Source of the DNA: Pseudomonadota bacterium | Lineage (GTDB): Bacteria > Bdellovibrionota > FAC87 > UBA2466 | Reading direction: 5' to 3' | NCBI GenBank assembly: GCA_009927005.1 | Contig: RFNV01000173.1 | Location: 1 to 47,088, forward strand | DNA: 47,088 nucleotides | In this document: in pieces, positions 26,574-36,809 of the stretch | How the letters are laid out: each line of letters starts with the position of its first letter | Numbering within the stretch: the stretch's first letter is position 1 | The notes under the pieces: generated by a model | What the model was told of the DNA's origin: nothing | The model's database searches: none | What the model saw: the letters and a program-made list of their open reading frames with translations, nothing else | Translations under genes and position numbers: made by a program

Positions 26574-27008
26574 TCACCCGGTACTGCCAAAACCGCCTGC
26601 CCCACGATCGGTTTGAGACAGGTCGTCAACAGCCATCCAGTGAATTTGTTCTACTTTTTTAATCACAAGTTGAGCTATCCGATCCCCATGCTGTAACCGA
26701 ACCGGCTCAGCTCCCAAATTAATCATGAGCACCATCACTTCACCACGGTAATCACTGTCAATAGTTCCAGGAGAATTAACGACAGTAAGCCCTTGCTTGA
26801 TAGATAAACCGCTTCGTGGTCGAACCTGGATTTCGTACCCTTCTGGAATGCCAAAAGCTAGGCCGGTGGGGACAGCAGCCCGCTTGCCCGGCAATATTTC
26901 TAAGGGCTGGGGCAAACATGCTTTAACATCGCAGCCTGCACTCCCTGCAGTCATATACTGGGGGATTTCAGCTGATTGATTCATTTTCTTAACGTGAACG
27001 TTGATCAT
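26574..27008 (-). CDS. dut: dUTP diphosphatase
   Basis: AGSAGCDVKA, PRSGLSIKQGLTVVNSPGTIDSDYRGEVMVLMINLG, HGDRIAQLVI, DRGAGGFGSTG. Confidence 0.96.
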   Translation of the reverse strand: MINVHVKKMNQSAEIPQYMTAGSAGCDVKACLPQPLEILPGKRAAVPTGLAFGIPEGYEIQVRPRSGLSIKQGLTVVNSPGTIDSDYRGEVMVLMINLGAEPVRLQHGDRIAQLVIKKVEQIHWMAVDDLSQTDRGAGGFGSTG

Positions 27009-28273
27009 TGGAACACCGATAGTTTTTTTAGTTTTGGTTTATTTTTAGAGAGCACAACAAGAGACTCTTTTTCTGGAACAAAGAGTTCTTTTGCAGCCTG
27101 TCTTAAATCATCTTGGGTAACGGCATCAATTGAAGCTAAAACCTCTTCGACTGGTATCGCTCGCCCAAACAATATTTCATTTCGAGCCAACGCTTCTTGT
27201 CTTGCCTCCATCTGATCAGCTGACAAGAGTATCATCCCCTTGAGCTGGCCTTTGACTCGATCCAGCTCTTCAGTAGGCAAGTCATTCTCTCTCAACTTTT
27301 CAAATTCAGCTGAAAGAATTTCCAAAGACTTACCCAGTGAACGAGAACTCATCCCCGTATAGACTGTAAAAATACCGGTTTCAGCAAACGGCAAAAAGTC
27401 ACAATCGACTGAGTAAGCAAGTGCAGCTTTTTCACGAATTTCCTGAAAGAGCCGACTTCCCATGCCTCCGCCCAAGACAAAACTTAGCAAGAGATATGCG
27501 TAGCGTTTGGGATCTCGGACGCCAACCCCTTCAAAACCCACAAGGCAGTGTAACTGGTCGCTCGTGTTTTTTTGAAACCAATGCCGCTGATGGTAACGAA
27601 CAGGATGCCGTTTCAAAGTCAGTTTTTGTTGGGGCTTATTAAACCGAAAATAATGCTCACATCGCTCTTTCAGCGGCTCAAACTCAATCCCGCCCGCCAC
27701 TGCCACCACAATATTGGTAGGCTGGTAATGATCTTCAAAAAAGCGCTCAACCATCGAGCGAGACAACCCCTGAATTGTTTTTCGAGAACCAATGATGGGT
27801 TGTCCTAAGCTCTCTCCCTTCCACACCTGTCGGAATAAGGAATCGTAGATGGAATCCTCAGGAGACTCCTCAACCATGGAGAGTTCCTGCAACAAAACTT
27901 TTCTTTCTCGCTCCACTTCGGATTTTGGAAAAGTGGGATTTACGACCAGATCACTTAAAACATCCAGGGCGATATCAATGTGCTCATTTAATACGGTAGC
28001 ATGGAAACAAGTAACTTCTCGCTCAGTGAATGCATTGAGGTCTCCACCAAGACCTTCAAGAACAGTTGCGATTTGCTGGGGAGCTCTTGTTTTGGTGCCT
28101 TTGAATGCTAGGTGTTCGATGAAATGACTGACCCCATTTAAAGTGGGGCTCTCATTAACACTTCCCACCCTAACCCATACGCCTACCGAAACGGAGCGCA
28201 CATAGGGGTGTGATTCGGCGACTAAGGTAACTCCATGACTTAAGACAGCCTTACGAAACTGGGGCACTAACAT
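27005..28273 (-). CDS. M16 family zinc peptidase
   Basis: Inverted zinc motif HxxEH in GVSHFIEHLAFKGT. Typical LVVNPTFPKSEVERERKVLLQEL. Confidence 0.94.
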   Translation of the reverse strand: MLVPQFRKAVLSHGVTLVAESHPYVRSVSVGVWVRVGSVNESPTLNGVSHFIEHLAFKGTKTRAPQQIATVLEGLGGDLNAFTEREVTCFHATVLNEHIDIALDVLSDLVVNPTFPKSEVERERKVLLQELSMVEESPEDSIYDSLFRQVWKGESLGQPIIGSRKTIQGLSRSMVERFFEDHYQPTNIVVAVAGGIEFEPLKERCEHYFRFNKPQQKLTLKRHPVRYHQRHWFQKNTSDQLHCLVGFEGVGVRDPKRYAYLLLSFVLGGGMGSRLFQEIREKAALAYSVDCDFLPFAETGIFTVYTGMSSRSLGKSLEILSAEFEKLRENDLPTEELDRVKGQLKGMILLSADQMEARQEALARNEILFGRAIPVEEVLASIDAVTQDDLRQAAKELFVPEKESLVVLSKNKPKLKKLSVFQ

Positions 28274-28278
28274 GATGG

Positions 28279-28560
28279 TTAGTCATCGTCTCGACGGTTG
28301 AACCGATCGTCGTCATCCCTGTCATGCGGCATTGAATCGCGATCATCTCGGAATCGATCCCGGTCTCTGTCTCCATCTCGGTCTCGATCTCGGAACCGAT
28401 CGTCTCTTCGAGGCATACGATTTCCCGGTCTTTCACCGCGATCTCGTCCGCCCATCGAACGACCGCCTCGATCGCCCCCTCGAGGGCCACGCCCTTCGCC
28501 ACGCGGTCCACGCGGTCTATCATCTCGAGACCGTTCTTCGCGACCACCTGACTCTTGATC
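28279..28560. repeat. Low-complexity region encoding the RG/RD-rich PNPase tail
   Basis: Degenerate runs of cgatctcgg/ccatctcgg-type units coding for ...RFRDRDRDGDRDRDRFRDDRD.... Confidence 0.7.
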
Positions 28561-30675
28561 TTGAGGTGCGCCTTCTGGCTTTTCGATAAGCGCTTTTCTG
28601 GACAGTCTAATTTTACCGCTGGGTTCAACTTCCAAGCATTTAACTTTAATCGTATCTCCTGCTTTGACCACATCATCCACGTATCGTACGCGGAAATGTT
28701 CCAATTCGGAGATGTGACAGAGCCCTTCAGTTCCAGGAATAATTTCAACGAAAGCACCAAAGTCAGCAATCTTGGTTACTTTTCCCTCGTAAATTTTTCC
28801 AGGTTCGGGCTCTTCTACAATCTGATTGATGATATCAATTGCCTTTTGAGCTGACTCACCGTCTGCTGAGGCAATTTTAATGAGGCCATCGTCTTCGATA
28901 TCAATTTTAACGCCTGTGCGCTCAATAATGCTTCGAATGACTTTACCACCAGAACCAATCACTTCTCTGACTTTGTCTGGTTTTACTCGCATTGTGAAAA
29001 TACGAGGAGCATAGGGCGAGAACTCTTCTTTCGCCTTTTCCAGCACAGCGTTCATTTTTGAAAGAACATGCAGTCGGCCATCTCTTGCTTGAGCTAGGGC
29101 CTTCTCCATAATCTCTCTCGAAACGCCACCGATTTTGAGATCCATTTGGAAAGCAGTGACCCCTTCTTGGGTTCCGCACACTTTAAAATCCATGTCTCCC
29201 AGGTGATCTTCATCCCCAAGGATATCGGATAGGATGGCGATTTTTTCGCCTTCTTTAATCAGGCCCATCGCGACGCCAGCAACTGGTTTTGCAAGAGGGA
29301 TCCCAGCGTCCATCATCGCTAACGAACCACTGCAAACAGTAGCCATTGATGATGAGCCATTGGATTCTAGTACTTCAGATACTAACCGAATCGTATAAGG
29401 GAACTGTTCCTTAGTTGGAACGAGCGGCAACAAGGCACGTTCTGCTAGGAAACCATGTCCAATTTCTCGGCGACCGGGTGGGCGGAGAGGTCTTGCTTCT
29501 CCCACCGAAAAAGGCGGGAAGTTATAATGCAGCAAGAAAGTCTTTTGGAAAACCCCGCTGATTGAGTCAATTTTTTGCTCATCATCAGCAGTTCCTAAAG
29601 TTACCGCTGCTAATACTTGCGTTTCACCTCGAGTAAAAAGGGCAGACCCATGTACTCGGGGGAGCAAGCTAGTTTCACAAGAAATCGGTCTGATTTCATT
29701 AAAAGCACGGCCATCGATACGGCGTTGGGTGTTTACTGTGAGTTCGCGAGCGTATGCTGCTTTTACTTCCTCAAAGTAGGTGCCCACTAATTTGTTTTTA
29801 GCTTTTTCTTCATCCGTATTTGGATTTTTTACGAGGAACTTCTCTTCCATCGCTTTTTTGACTTCGTCGATAGCGGAGTATCGAGCCAACTTTTCACGAA
29901 TTGAGAAAGCCTTCTCAAGCTGAGGCCAGCAGAAATCGCGAATGCTCTTTTTGAGCGCTTCGTCACGAAGAGGCTTATTGTAAGTTCGCTTCTCTTTTCC
30001 AGCTTTTTTACGAAGCTCTTCCTGCATTTCAAAAATAACTTTCATTTCTTGCTGAGCAAAATCGAGCGCATCGACCATTTCTTTTTCAGAAACTTCTCGA
30101 CTCATTCCTTCCACCATCACCACACCGGTGGGCACTCCAGCAACAAGAAGGTCTAATTTTGTATTAGGTGCTTCAGAAGGAGGGAAATTTAGAACAAATT
30201 TTCCATCCAATAGCCCCACACGACAGCTCGCAACCGGGCCACTGAAAGGGATATCTGAAATATGAAGAGCAGCACTTGCAGCGATTGAAGCCACAAAGTC
30301 TGGTTCATTTACTCCATCGACCGAGAGGACCGTAGCAACCACATTGGTCTCATACAGATAGTCTTCCGGAAAAAGAGGCCGAATTGGGCGATCTATCAAT
30401 CTTGCAGATAGAGTTGCTTTCTCTGACGGCTTTGCTTCTCGCTTAAAAAAACCACCAGGGATTCTTCCTGCCGAATAATACTTTTCTTGAAAATCTACAG
30501 TGAGAGGGAAAAAATCTGCCGAGGCTCCCAATTTTCTCGCGGAAACAACGGTTACCAAAACCATTGTATCTCCATATCTTGCCACTACTGAAGCATCTGT
30601 TTGTTTGGCAAGCTTACCGGTTTGCAGAGTTAGCAGACGTCCGCCGTATTCACGGCTTACTTCGACGACGTTCAT
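28279..30675 (-). CDS. pnp: Polyribonucleotide nucleotidyltransferase (PNPase) with extended Arg/Asp/Gly-rich C-terminal tail
   Basis: Two RNase PH cores, KH (IREVIGSGGKVIRSIIERTGVKIDIEDDG), S1 (GKIYEGKVTKIADFGAFVEIIPGTEGLCHISEL), then low-complexity tail. Confidence 0.97.
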   Translation of the reverse strand: MNVVEVSREYGGRLLTLQTGKLAKQTDASVVARYGDTMVLVTVVSARKLGASADFFPLTVDFQEKYYSAGRIPGGFFKREAKPSEKATLSARLIDRPIRPLFPEDYLYETNVVATVLSVDGVNEPDFVASIAASAALHISDIPFSGPVASCRVGLLDGKFVLNFPPSEAPNTKLDLLVAGVPTGVVMVEGMSREVSEKEMVDALDFAQQEMKVIFEMQEELRKKAGKEKRTYNKPLRDEALKKSIRDFCWPQLEKAFSIREKLARYSAIDEVKKAMEEKFLVKNPNTDEEKAKNKLVGTYFEEVKAAYARELTVNTQRRIDGRAFNEIRPISCETSLLPRVHGSALFTRGETQVLAAVTLGTADDEQKIDSISGVFQKTFLLHYNFPPFSVGEARPLRPPGRREIGHGFLAERALLPLVPTKEQFPYTIRLVSEVLESNGSSSMATVCSGSLAMMDAGIPLAKPVAGVAMGLIKEGEKIAILSDILGDEDHLGDMDFKVCGTQEGVTAFQMDLKIGGVSREIMEKALAQARDGRLHVLSKMNAVLEKAKEEFSPYAPRIFTMRVKPDKVREVIGSGGKVIRSIIERTGVKIDIEDDGLIKIASADGESAQKAIDIINQIVEEPEPGKIYEGKVTKIADFGAFVEIIPGTEGLCHISELEHFRVRYVDDVVKAGDTIKVKCLEVEPSGKIRLSRKALIEKPEGAPQDQESGGREERSRDDRPRGPRGEGRGPRGGDRGGRSMGGRDRGERPGNRMPRRDDRFRDRDRDGDRDRDRFRDDRDSMPHDRDDDDRFNRRDDD

Positions 30676-30688
30676 ATATGAGGTTCCT

Positions 30689-30958
30689 TTACTTTCTAAT
30701 ATTGAGGCGCTGGATCAGCTGCTGATAACGAGCATTGTCTGTCTTTTTTATGTAATCCAACAGACGTCTTCGCGAGCTTACTAATTTCAGCAAGCCACGA
30801 CGAGAATGGTGATCTTTTTTATGCTCTTTGAAATGAGGAGCTAAACCATTGATTCGCTCTGTCAGCAAGGCTACTTGAACGTCTGGAGAACCAGTGTCTC
30901 CGGGATGAATCTTGTAATTACCGATTAACGTTGTTTTTTGTTCTTTTGTAAGACTCAC
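30689..30958 (-). CDS. rpsO: 30S ribosomal protein S15
   Basis: [72 protein letters not shown]. Confidence 0.97.
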   Translation of the reverse strand: MSLTKEQKTTLIGNYKIHPGDTGSPDVQVALLTERINGLAPHFKEHKKDHHSRRGLLKLVSSRRRLLDYIKKTDNARYQQLIQRLNIRK

Positions 30959-31031
30959 AGGACCCCTTCTTTTATTTCTCTAGTCTTAAGTTATGGGCCA
31001 AGGTGTTACCATTATTGGTTCTTTTTGGCAA

Positions 31032-31748
31032 TTAAGTATCTTGCTTAACCGTTCTTAAAAGACGGGTAAAGTTTTCGTGTCCCCGCCGTCGAAACCCCTC
31101 CGGATCAGCCTGAATTTGCTCTACGGTGGCACTTCCTTCAATCAGGAAGGGGCCACAGCTCAAGCGCCTTAAGGCTGTTAAGTACCCGACAGTACCCAAC
31201 TTTTCGGCAATTTCTTTCCCCAGACTTCGAATGTAGGTCCCCTTTGAACAGTGGACTTCAAACACTATTTGGGAAGGACCTAACTCGATCAGATCCAGCC
31301 GATACAATTGAACGGATACCCGTTCTCTAGGAATACTGACGTTCATTCGCGCCAATTCATAAAGTCTCACACCCTGAACCTTTTTAGCGCTAAACATCGG
31401 AGGAAGCTGGGACCACTCTCCTTCAAAGCTCTTTAAACAGGCAACGACATCTTCCTTCGTTAATTTTGGAATCGGCGCGGTCTTAATGGAATTTCCAGTT
31501 AAATCTAAAGAATCAGTCTCTGTTCCCAGGGTTAGCGTAGCCCGGTAGGTTTTATCTGAATTGATAAGTGAGTTTGAAATTTTGGTGGCCTTTCCCAACA
31601 AAAGGATCAAAACACCAGTCGCAAATGGATCTAAGCTCCCCGCATGGCCTATCTTTTCTTTTGGAAAGATTTTTTTTAAATCTCGAACAATGTCAAAACT
31701 GGTGGGCCCGACAGGCTTATCCACTATTAATACCGCTTCACTCACCAT
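31032..31748 (-). CDS. truB: tRNA pseudouridine(55) synthase
   Basis: LIVDKPVGPTSFDIVRDLKK..KIGHAGSLDPFATGVLILLLGKATK. Confidence 0.96.
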   Translation of the reverse strand: MVSEAVLIVDKPVGPTSFDIVRDLKKIFPKEKIGHAGSLDPFATGVLILLLGKATKISNSLINSDKTYRATLTLGTETDSLDLTGNSIKTAPIPKLTKEDVVACLKSFEGEWSQLPPMFSAKKVQGVRLYELARMNVSIPRERVSVQLYRLDLIELGPSQIVFEVHCSKGTYIRSLGKEIAEKLGTVGYLTALRRLSCGPFLIEGSATVEQIQADPEGFRRRGHENFTRLLRTVKQDT

Positions 31749-32132
31749 TTATTCCTCGGAAGAAGTACTCGTGTCCTGATGAGAAATTTGGTCCATCAAA
31801 CTCATTAAATGAGCTACTTCACCACTGTGGGTATCTCTTTCGAACCGAAGATCGGGAGTAAATTTAGTTGCCATCGCCTCTCCGATTTTTCGCCTTAAAA
31901 ACGGAGTTGCGCTTTTTAGCCCCTTTTCAATTTCTTTTTGTTTTTTCTCTTCAAGAGCAGCTCCATCTCGAGTGTCATAATAAACTCGAGCCAGATGCAA
32001 ATCTTTGGATACTTTGACGTCTGTTACCATTACTTCGGACAGACGAGGATCAGAGACGTCTCTCAAAAGAACATTCATCAAGGTCTCTCGAATGGTCTGA
32101 GCGACTTTTTCCGTTCGAATGGAACCGTTCAT
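31749..32132 (-). CDS. rbfA: 30S ribosome-binding factor A
   Basis: RTEKVAQTIRETLMNVLLRDVSDPRLSEVMVTDVKVSKDLHLARVYY. Confidence 0.95.
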   Translation of the reverse strand: MNGSIRTEKVAQTIRETLMNVLLRDVSDPRLSEVMVTDVKVSKDLHLARVYYDTRDGAALEEKKQKEIEKGLKSATPFLRRKIGEAMATKFTPDLRFERDTHSGEVAHLMSLMDQISHQDTSTSSEE

Positions 32133-34756
32133 AAAGTGGTTTCGGCTATCTCTTCCTTGATATACGCCTCAAATTGGTCCCCAAGCTTCAAGTCATTGAA
32201 GTTTTCAAGGCCAATCCCGCACTCAAACCCTTGCGCAACTTCCTTAACGTCTTCCTTGAAACGTTTTAGAGATGAAATCTTGCCTTCATAAACAATTCTA
32301 TTTTCTCGCAAAAGCCTTAAGAAGCAGCCTCTTTGTACTTTTCCATCAATCACTGCGCTTCCTGCGATTGTACCCACTTTGGGAACAGAGAATATGTCTC
32401 GGACTTCAGCTCTACCGATGACTTTTTCACGAACTTTTTTCTCAACCAACCCAAGAAGCATTTTCTTTAAATCGTCGAGCATTTCGTAAATGATGCTGTA
32501 AGTACGGACCTCAATTCCCTGCCGTTCGGCAAGCTTAATGGATTTAACATCTGGGCGAACATTAAATCCAACTACTACTGCCTTACTTGCAGAAGCCAGC
32601 ATGATATCGCTTTCAGTGATACCGCCCGTAGATGCGTGAAGCAGTTTTAATTTAACTTTTTCACTTGGTAATTTGGTTATTGTCTCTCTTAGGGCCTCAA
32701 CCGAACCTTGTACGTCTGCCTTTAGAATGACTCTCAGCTCTTTATCAGTTGCCGCTTGAGCCAGCATTTCTTCCAAAGTTAACTTAGGCTTGTTTTCTGC
32801 CACCGCCCGTTTTAGTTGCTCGACCTTTGACTCAGTGATGGTTTTGGCGGTTTTTTCATCAGCAACGGCGTAAAAGAGTTCCCCTACATCCGGTACACTT
32901 GGCAACCCGAGAATTTCCACAGGAACACCGGGAGGCGCCTCGTCGACCCTTTGAGAACGATCGTTACTTAGTGCCCTCACCTTGCCATAAAAAAGACCAC
33001 ATACAATCAAATCCCCGGGATGTAGTTTTCCGTGCTGAACTAACACTGACACCAAGGGACCGCGATTTTTGTCTAACCGAGATTCAACTACAGTTCCTCG
33101 GGCAGGCACATCGTAATTAGCTTTCAGTTCTAGCACTTCTGCTTGGAGCAGAATCGAATCCAGCAATGTATCAATACCTTTTCCCGTTTTAGCCGATACG
33201 GGAACGTAAAGCGTATCTCCCCCCCACTCTTCCGGGGCTAATCCGTGCCCGGAGAGGGTTTGCTTAATTCGATCAGGATTTGCATCAGGAAGATCGATTT
33301 TATTAACAGCTACAACAATCGGAACGCCAGCTGCCTTTGCATGATCGACTGACTCTAATGTCTGAGGCATTACCCCGTCTGTGGCTGAAACAACAAGGAC
33401 CACAATATCTGTTACTTTTGCTCCGCGAGCACGCATAGCTGTGAAAGCTTCGTGACCAGGAGTATCGATAAAAGTAACACGTCCCTTCTTAGGAACATCC
33501 ACATAATAGGCACCCACGTGCTGAGTAATTCCGCCAGCCTCTCCTTTAGCTACATTAGTTTTTCGAATCGCGTCTAAGAGCGATGTCTTACCGTGATCCA
33601 CATGACCCATGATAGTAACTACCGGGCCTCTGGCCTTTAGATTCTCTGGATTCAAATCCAGCGCAGGCACATAGTCCTCTTCTTTAAAGACTCGCTGTTT
33701 GATTTCGAAATTAAATTCCTGACCTACTAGCGAAGCAGTATCAAAGTCGATCATCTGATTCTGAGCTGCAGTGACGCCTAAAGACATAAGTTTTTGAATT
33801 ACTGCTGCTGCTTTTTGACCCATTTCCTTAGCTAAATCGCCAACAGTGATTCCATTTCCCATTTCAACGACTCGTTTATGTTCGGCAGGAGTCGTGATCT
33901 GAGTTTTTAGTGCCGGTCGGGCAATCGCATTCTTTTTCTTTTTAGTGGAGTGAACAAGCTCTCGCTTCAAAAAGTCCGAACTTTTGAAAACCGTATTTTG
34001 ACGCTCCAACATCCGACGTCTTCCAGCTTCCTTAGTCGCATCAACGCTGGTAGTGGCTTCTACATCCTGCACTCTTTTTAAGCCAAATATTGGTCCTGAA
34101 TCCGCCTGACCACCCTCTCTGGGTTCACCGACGCCGCCTGGGGTCGTCTTTTTTGCCGCAGGATTTGCAGTTACTTCTCGTTTGGGGCGATCAACTTTCG
34201 GCCCAACTTTCTCCCCGAGGTACGATTCAGTTGAAACGCGCTTTACAATAGACGGAAAAAATCTTCGTTTAGGTGGCTCAACTGGGACTTCAGGTTTCTT
34301 TGTTTCTGGCTCTTCACCTTTTTTTTCAGTTAAAACGGGAGCTACGGTTACTTCAACTGGAGCTTCTTCAACCTCGACCACTTCAGTTGCAACAGGGGCC
34401 TCAACTTGGGGGGCAGCAGTAACCGCAGGCTGTTCTGCTTCTTTTTCTTCAAGAGTTGTTTCGGCCGGTGGTGCCGCCTCGGGAGTTTTCGCAACAGTTC
34501 TTCTTCGAATTACAGTTGCTCCCACGCGCTTTTCAGAAACTGCCGTTTTGGAAGTCGTTGGAGCTACAGCTTCCTTTTTTGTAGAACTCGGCTTATTTTT
34601 CTTAAAATATTCCCGAATTGTGCGACTCTCTTCCGTTCCAAGAATGCTAGTAATTCCCTTTACCTTGACTCCTAGGCGTTGAGTAACCTCTAACAAGTGC
34701 TGAGCTTCAACCCCCAGCTCCTTCGCCAATTCGTAGACTTTTAATTTTCCAGTCAT
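32129..34756 (-). CDS. infB: Translation initiation factor IF-2
   Basis: GTPase [39 protein letters not shown]-terminal acidic/Ala-Pro-rich domain. Confidence 0.97.
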   Translation of the reverse strand: MTGKLKVYELAKELGVEAQHLLEVTQRLGVKVKGITSILGTEESRTIREYFKKNKPSSTKKEAVAPTTSKTAVSEKRVGATVIRRRTVAKTPEAAPPAETTLEEKEAEQPAVTAAPQVEAPVATEVVEVEEAPVEVTVAPVLTEKKGEEPETKKPEVPVEPPKRRFFPSIVKRVSTESYLGEKVGPKVDRPKREVTANPAAKKTTPGGVGEPREGGQADSGPIFGLKRVQDVEATTSVDATKEAGRRRMLERQNTVFKSSDFLKRELVHSTKKKKNAIARPALKTQITTPAEHKRVVEMGNGITVGDLAKEMGQKAAAVIQKLMSLGVTAAQNQMIDFDTASLVGQEFNFEIKQRVFKEEDYVPALDLNPENLKARGPVVTIMGHVDHGKTSLLDAIRKTNVAKGEAGGITQHVGAYYVDVPKKGRVTFIDTPGHEAFTAMRARGAKVTDIVVLVVSATDGVMPQTLESVDHAKAAGVPIVVAVNKIDLPDANPDRIKQTLSGHGLAPEEWGGDTLYVPVSAKTGKGIDTLLDSILLQAEVLELKANYDVPARGTVVESRLDKNRGPLVSVLVQHGKLHPGDLIVCGLFYGKVRALSNDRSQRVDEAPPGVPVEILGLPSVPDVGELFYAVADEKTAKTITESKVEQLKRAVAENKPKLTLEEMLAQAATDKELRVILKADVQGSVEALRETITKLPSEKVKLKLLHASTGGITESDIMLASASKAVVVGFNVRPDVKSIKLAERQGIEVRTYSIIYEMLDDLKKMLLGLVEKKVREKVIGRAEVRDIFSVPKVGTIAGSAVIDGKVQRGCFLRLLRENRIVYEGKISSLKRFKEDVKEVAQGFECGIGLENFNDLKLGDQFEAYIKEEIAETTL

Positions 34757-34781
34757 GCGTTGTTGTGTCCCCTATAATTAA

Positions 34782-36191
34782 TTACTCAGTTGCCTCTCCG
34801 GACTCTGCCGTCTTCTCTTCGCTTTTTTCACGCTCTTCATGGGCTTTAACTTCAGCTTTGAGTCGCTCGAACACAGCATCTGCGGACATTTTGTTCGGAT
34901 CCTGAGAAGCTTTCTTCTCCGTCTCTAAATAGTGTTTTCGCATTTCATCAAGCTTTCCGGATTCGATGAGCTTTTGAGCATTTGCCTTAATTTCAATTGA
35001 TTTCTCTTCGGAGAACCCAGGCACCTCTTTCAACTGCTCCACTTCTGTTACGGTCAATTGTTCTACTTTTGTGTAACCGTAATGATACAAGCTTTGCGCG
35101 AGAGTATCTGTCATTCCTTCGATCGCCATGAACATTGCCTTCATAGCATCTTGGCGAATTGACATTTTTGTTTCCGATAGGATGTCTAATTTCCAACCGG
35201 TCAAAATGGAGGCCAACTTAACATTCTGGCCTCTTTTGCCAATGGCTAAAGAAAGCTGATTGTCGGCAACCACAATTTCCATTGCGTGATGATATTCATC
35301 AATCACAACTTTTGAAACTTCAGCAGGCGCCAACGCATTACAGACAAAGCGAGTCTCGTCAGCATCCCAAGGAACAATATCAATCTTTTCACCCCGTAAT
35401 TCTTGAACTACGTTTTGAACCCGTGCTCCTTTTACCCCAACACAAGCACCCACTGGATCCACATCGGGATCTGAAGAAGTAACAGCTATCTTTGCGCGAA
35501 TTCCTGGCTCTCGAGCAGCCCCTTTGATTTGAACAATCTCTTCAGCCACTTCTGGAACTTCATTTTTAAATAATTGAATCAGCAGTTCAGAACATGTTCT
35601 AGACAGAACAATCTTCGGTCCGCGAGGAGTTTGTTGAACATCAATTAGAAACGCTAGAACGCGATCTCCAGGCTTAAAGCTTTCTCCCGGAATTTGTTCT
35701 CGGGTCGGCAAAATAGCGTCTGTTCGGCCGACATCAACTACAATACAGCCTTTTTCAACTCGTCTGCAGGTTCCGCTTACGAGTTCACCTTTTTTAATAT
35801 TAAATTCGTTATAGATAATATCTCGTTCGGCATCCCGAACTTTTTGGATAATTACCTGTTTAGCAGTTTGAGCTGCAATTCTACCAAACTCTGAGGAATC
35901 GAGCTTTATCCCGATACTGTCGCCGAGAGCCACATCTGGATCTAATTGCTTTGCCTCATCTGCTAGAACCTCAGTGTTCTGATCGCCCACATCTTCAACC
36001 ACAGTCTTAAATTGGAACAACTCGACTTCTCCCAAATCTTCATTGAAGTGAGCTTCTAGTTCCACATGCAAACCAAATTTCTTTTTTGCCGCAGTCAGCA
36101 TGGCAGATTCCAGGGCCTCAACCAAAACCGACCGATCGATCCCTTTGTCTTTTTGAACCTGATCCAATACTCGTGATAGTTCAGATGCCAT
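34782..36191 (-). CDS. nusA: Transcription termination/antitermination factor NusA
   Basis: MASELSRVLDQVQKDKGIDRSVLVEALESAMLTAAKKKFG, S1 and KH domains (DPVGACVGVKGARVQNVVQELRGEKIDIV). ORF opens at 36221; start at 36191 preferred. Confidence 0.96.
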   Translation of the reverse strand: MASELSRVLDQVQKDKGIDRSVLVEALESAMLTAAKKKFGLHVELEAHFNEDLGEVELFQFKTVVEDVGDQNTEVLADEAKQLDPDVALGDSIGIKLDSSEFGRIAAQTAKQVIIQKVRDAERDIIYNEFNIKKGELVSGTCRRVEKGCIVVDVGRTDAILPTREQIPGESFKPGDRVLAFLIDVQQTPRGPKIVLSRTCSELLIQLFKNEVPEVAEEIVQIKGAAREPGIRAKIAVTSSDPDVDPVGACVGVKGARVQNVVQELRGEKIDIVPWDADETRFVCNALAPAEVSKVVIDEYHHAMEIVVADNQLSLAIGKRGQNVKLASILTGWKLDILSETKMSIRQDAMKAMFMAIEGMTDTLAQSLYHYGYTKVEQLTVTEVEQLKEVPGFSEEKSIEIKANAQKLIESGKLDEMRKHYLETEKKASQDPNKMSADAVFERLKAEVKAHEEREKSEEKTAESGEATE

Positions 36192-36202
36192 TTTTCCTCC
36201 CA

Positions 36203-36688
36203 CTAAATTCTGAATTCCCAAACTGTTTGGGCTTTTTTAATTTTATTCAGCTCAACTAAAACTTCTTTCCCCGATACTTTCATTTCAACCCGACCCGGCA
36301 GTACTCTTAATAGGTGCCCTCGAAACTGGCCTCCTACGCCGGGAATGCTTTCTGTGAGTACCACTTTGAGTTCTTTGCCAGTTACTTTCTCAAAGTCAGT
36401 CGACAAGCGAAGACGACGATCTAGACCAGGTGAGGACACTTCAAGCTCGTAAGAGCCCCCGAAATAATCGCCTGCTTCTAAAATGGGATCCAAGTGTCGG
36501 GATACAGTCACGCAATCATCAATGGATACCTGGGCCCCTTCCTTAAGAGACTCGATAAAAACTCTCAAAAGGGTTTTCCCTGAAACTCGGCAATCCAGAT
36601 CAACGACTCGATACCCAAGTGGCATCAACTCTTTTTCACATAAATCTAATAACTTATGTTCTAGATCTGTTTTTGCTATTGAGTCCAA
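36203..36688 (-). CDS. rimP: Ribosome maturation factor RimP
   Basis: LGYRVVDLDCRVSGKTLLRVFIES..VSIDDCVTVSRHLDPILEAGDYFGGSYELEVSSPGLDRRL. Confidence 0.95.
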   Translation of the reverse strand: MDSIAKTDLEHKLLDLCEKELMPLGYRVVDLDCRVSGKTLLRVFIESLKEGAQVSIDDCVTVSRHLDPILEAGDYFGGSYELEVSSPGLDRRLRLSTDFEKVTGKELKVVLTESIPGVGGQFRGHLLRVLPGRVEMKVSGKEVLVELNKIKKAQTVWEFRI

Positions 36689-36707
36689 AGACTCACCTCA
36701 AAATAGT

Positions 36708-36733
36708 AAAAAAGCGGGCTTTTCGGCCCGCTT
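36708..36733 (-). terminator. Rho-independent terminator or attenuator hairpin upstream of rimP
   Basis: Minus strand: AAGCGGGC-CGAAAA-GCCCGCTT followed by T-tract. Perfect 8-bp stem, 6-nt loop, six consecutive Ts including stem end. Confidence 0.8.
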
Positions 36734-36809
36734 CGTTAAATTCAGTCAACGAGACTGCCCTTTATTAGCAGTTTCCATGAAATAAAACAAGTAGGGGGGA
36801 CTTAAGGAC

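Noticed and set aside
28251-28769. 172-aa minus-strand ORF (and + strand 28298..28558, 28332..28589) over the pnp 3' end
   Set aside because: Out-of-frame products of the low-complexity PNPase tail; the pnp frame is unambiguous.
34182-34682. 166-aa + strand ORF antisense to infB
   Set aside because: Antisense to the Ala/Pro/Glu-rich IF-2 N-domain; composition-driven open frame with no family signature.
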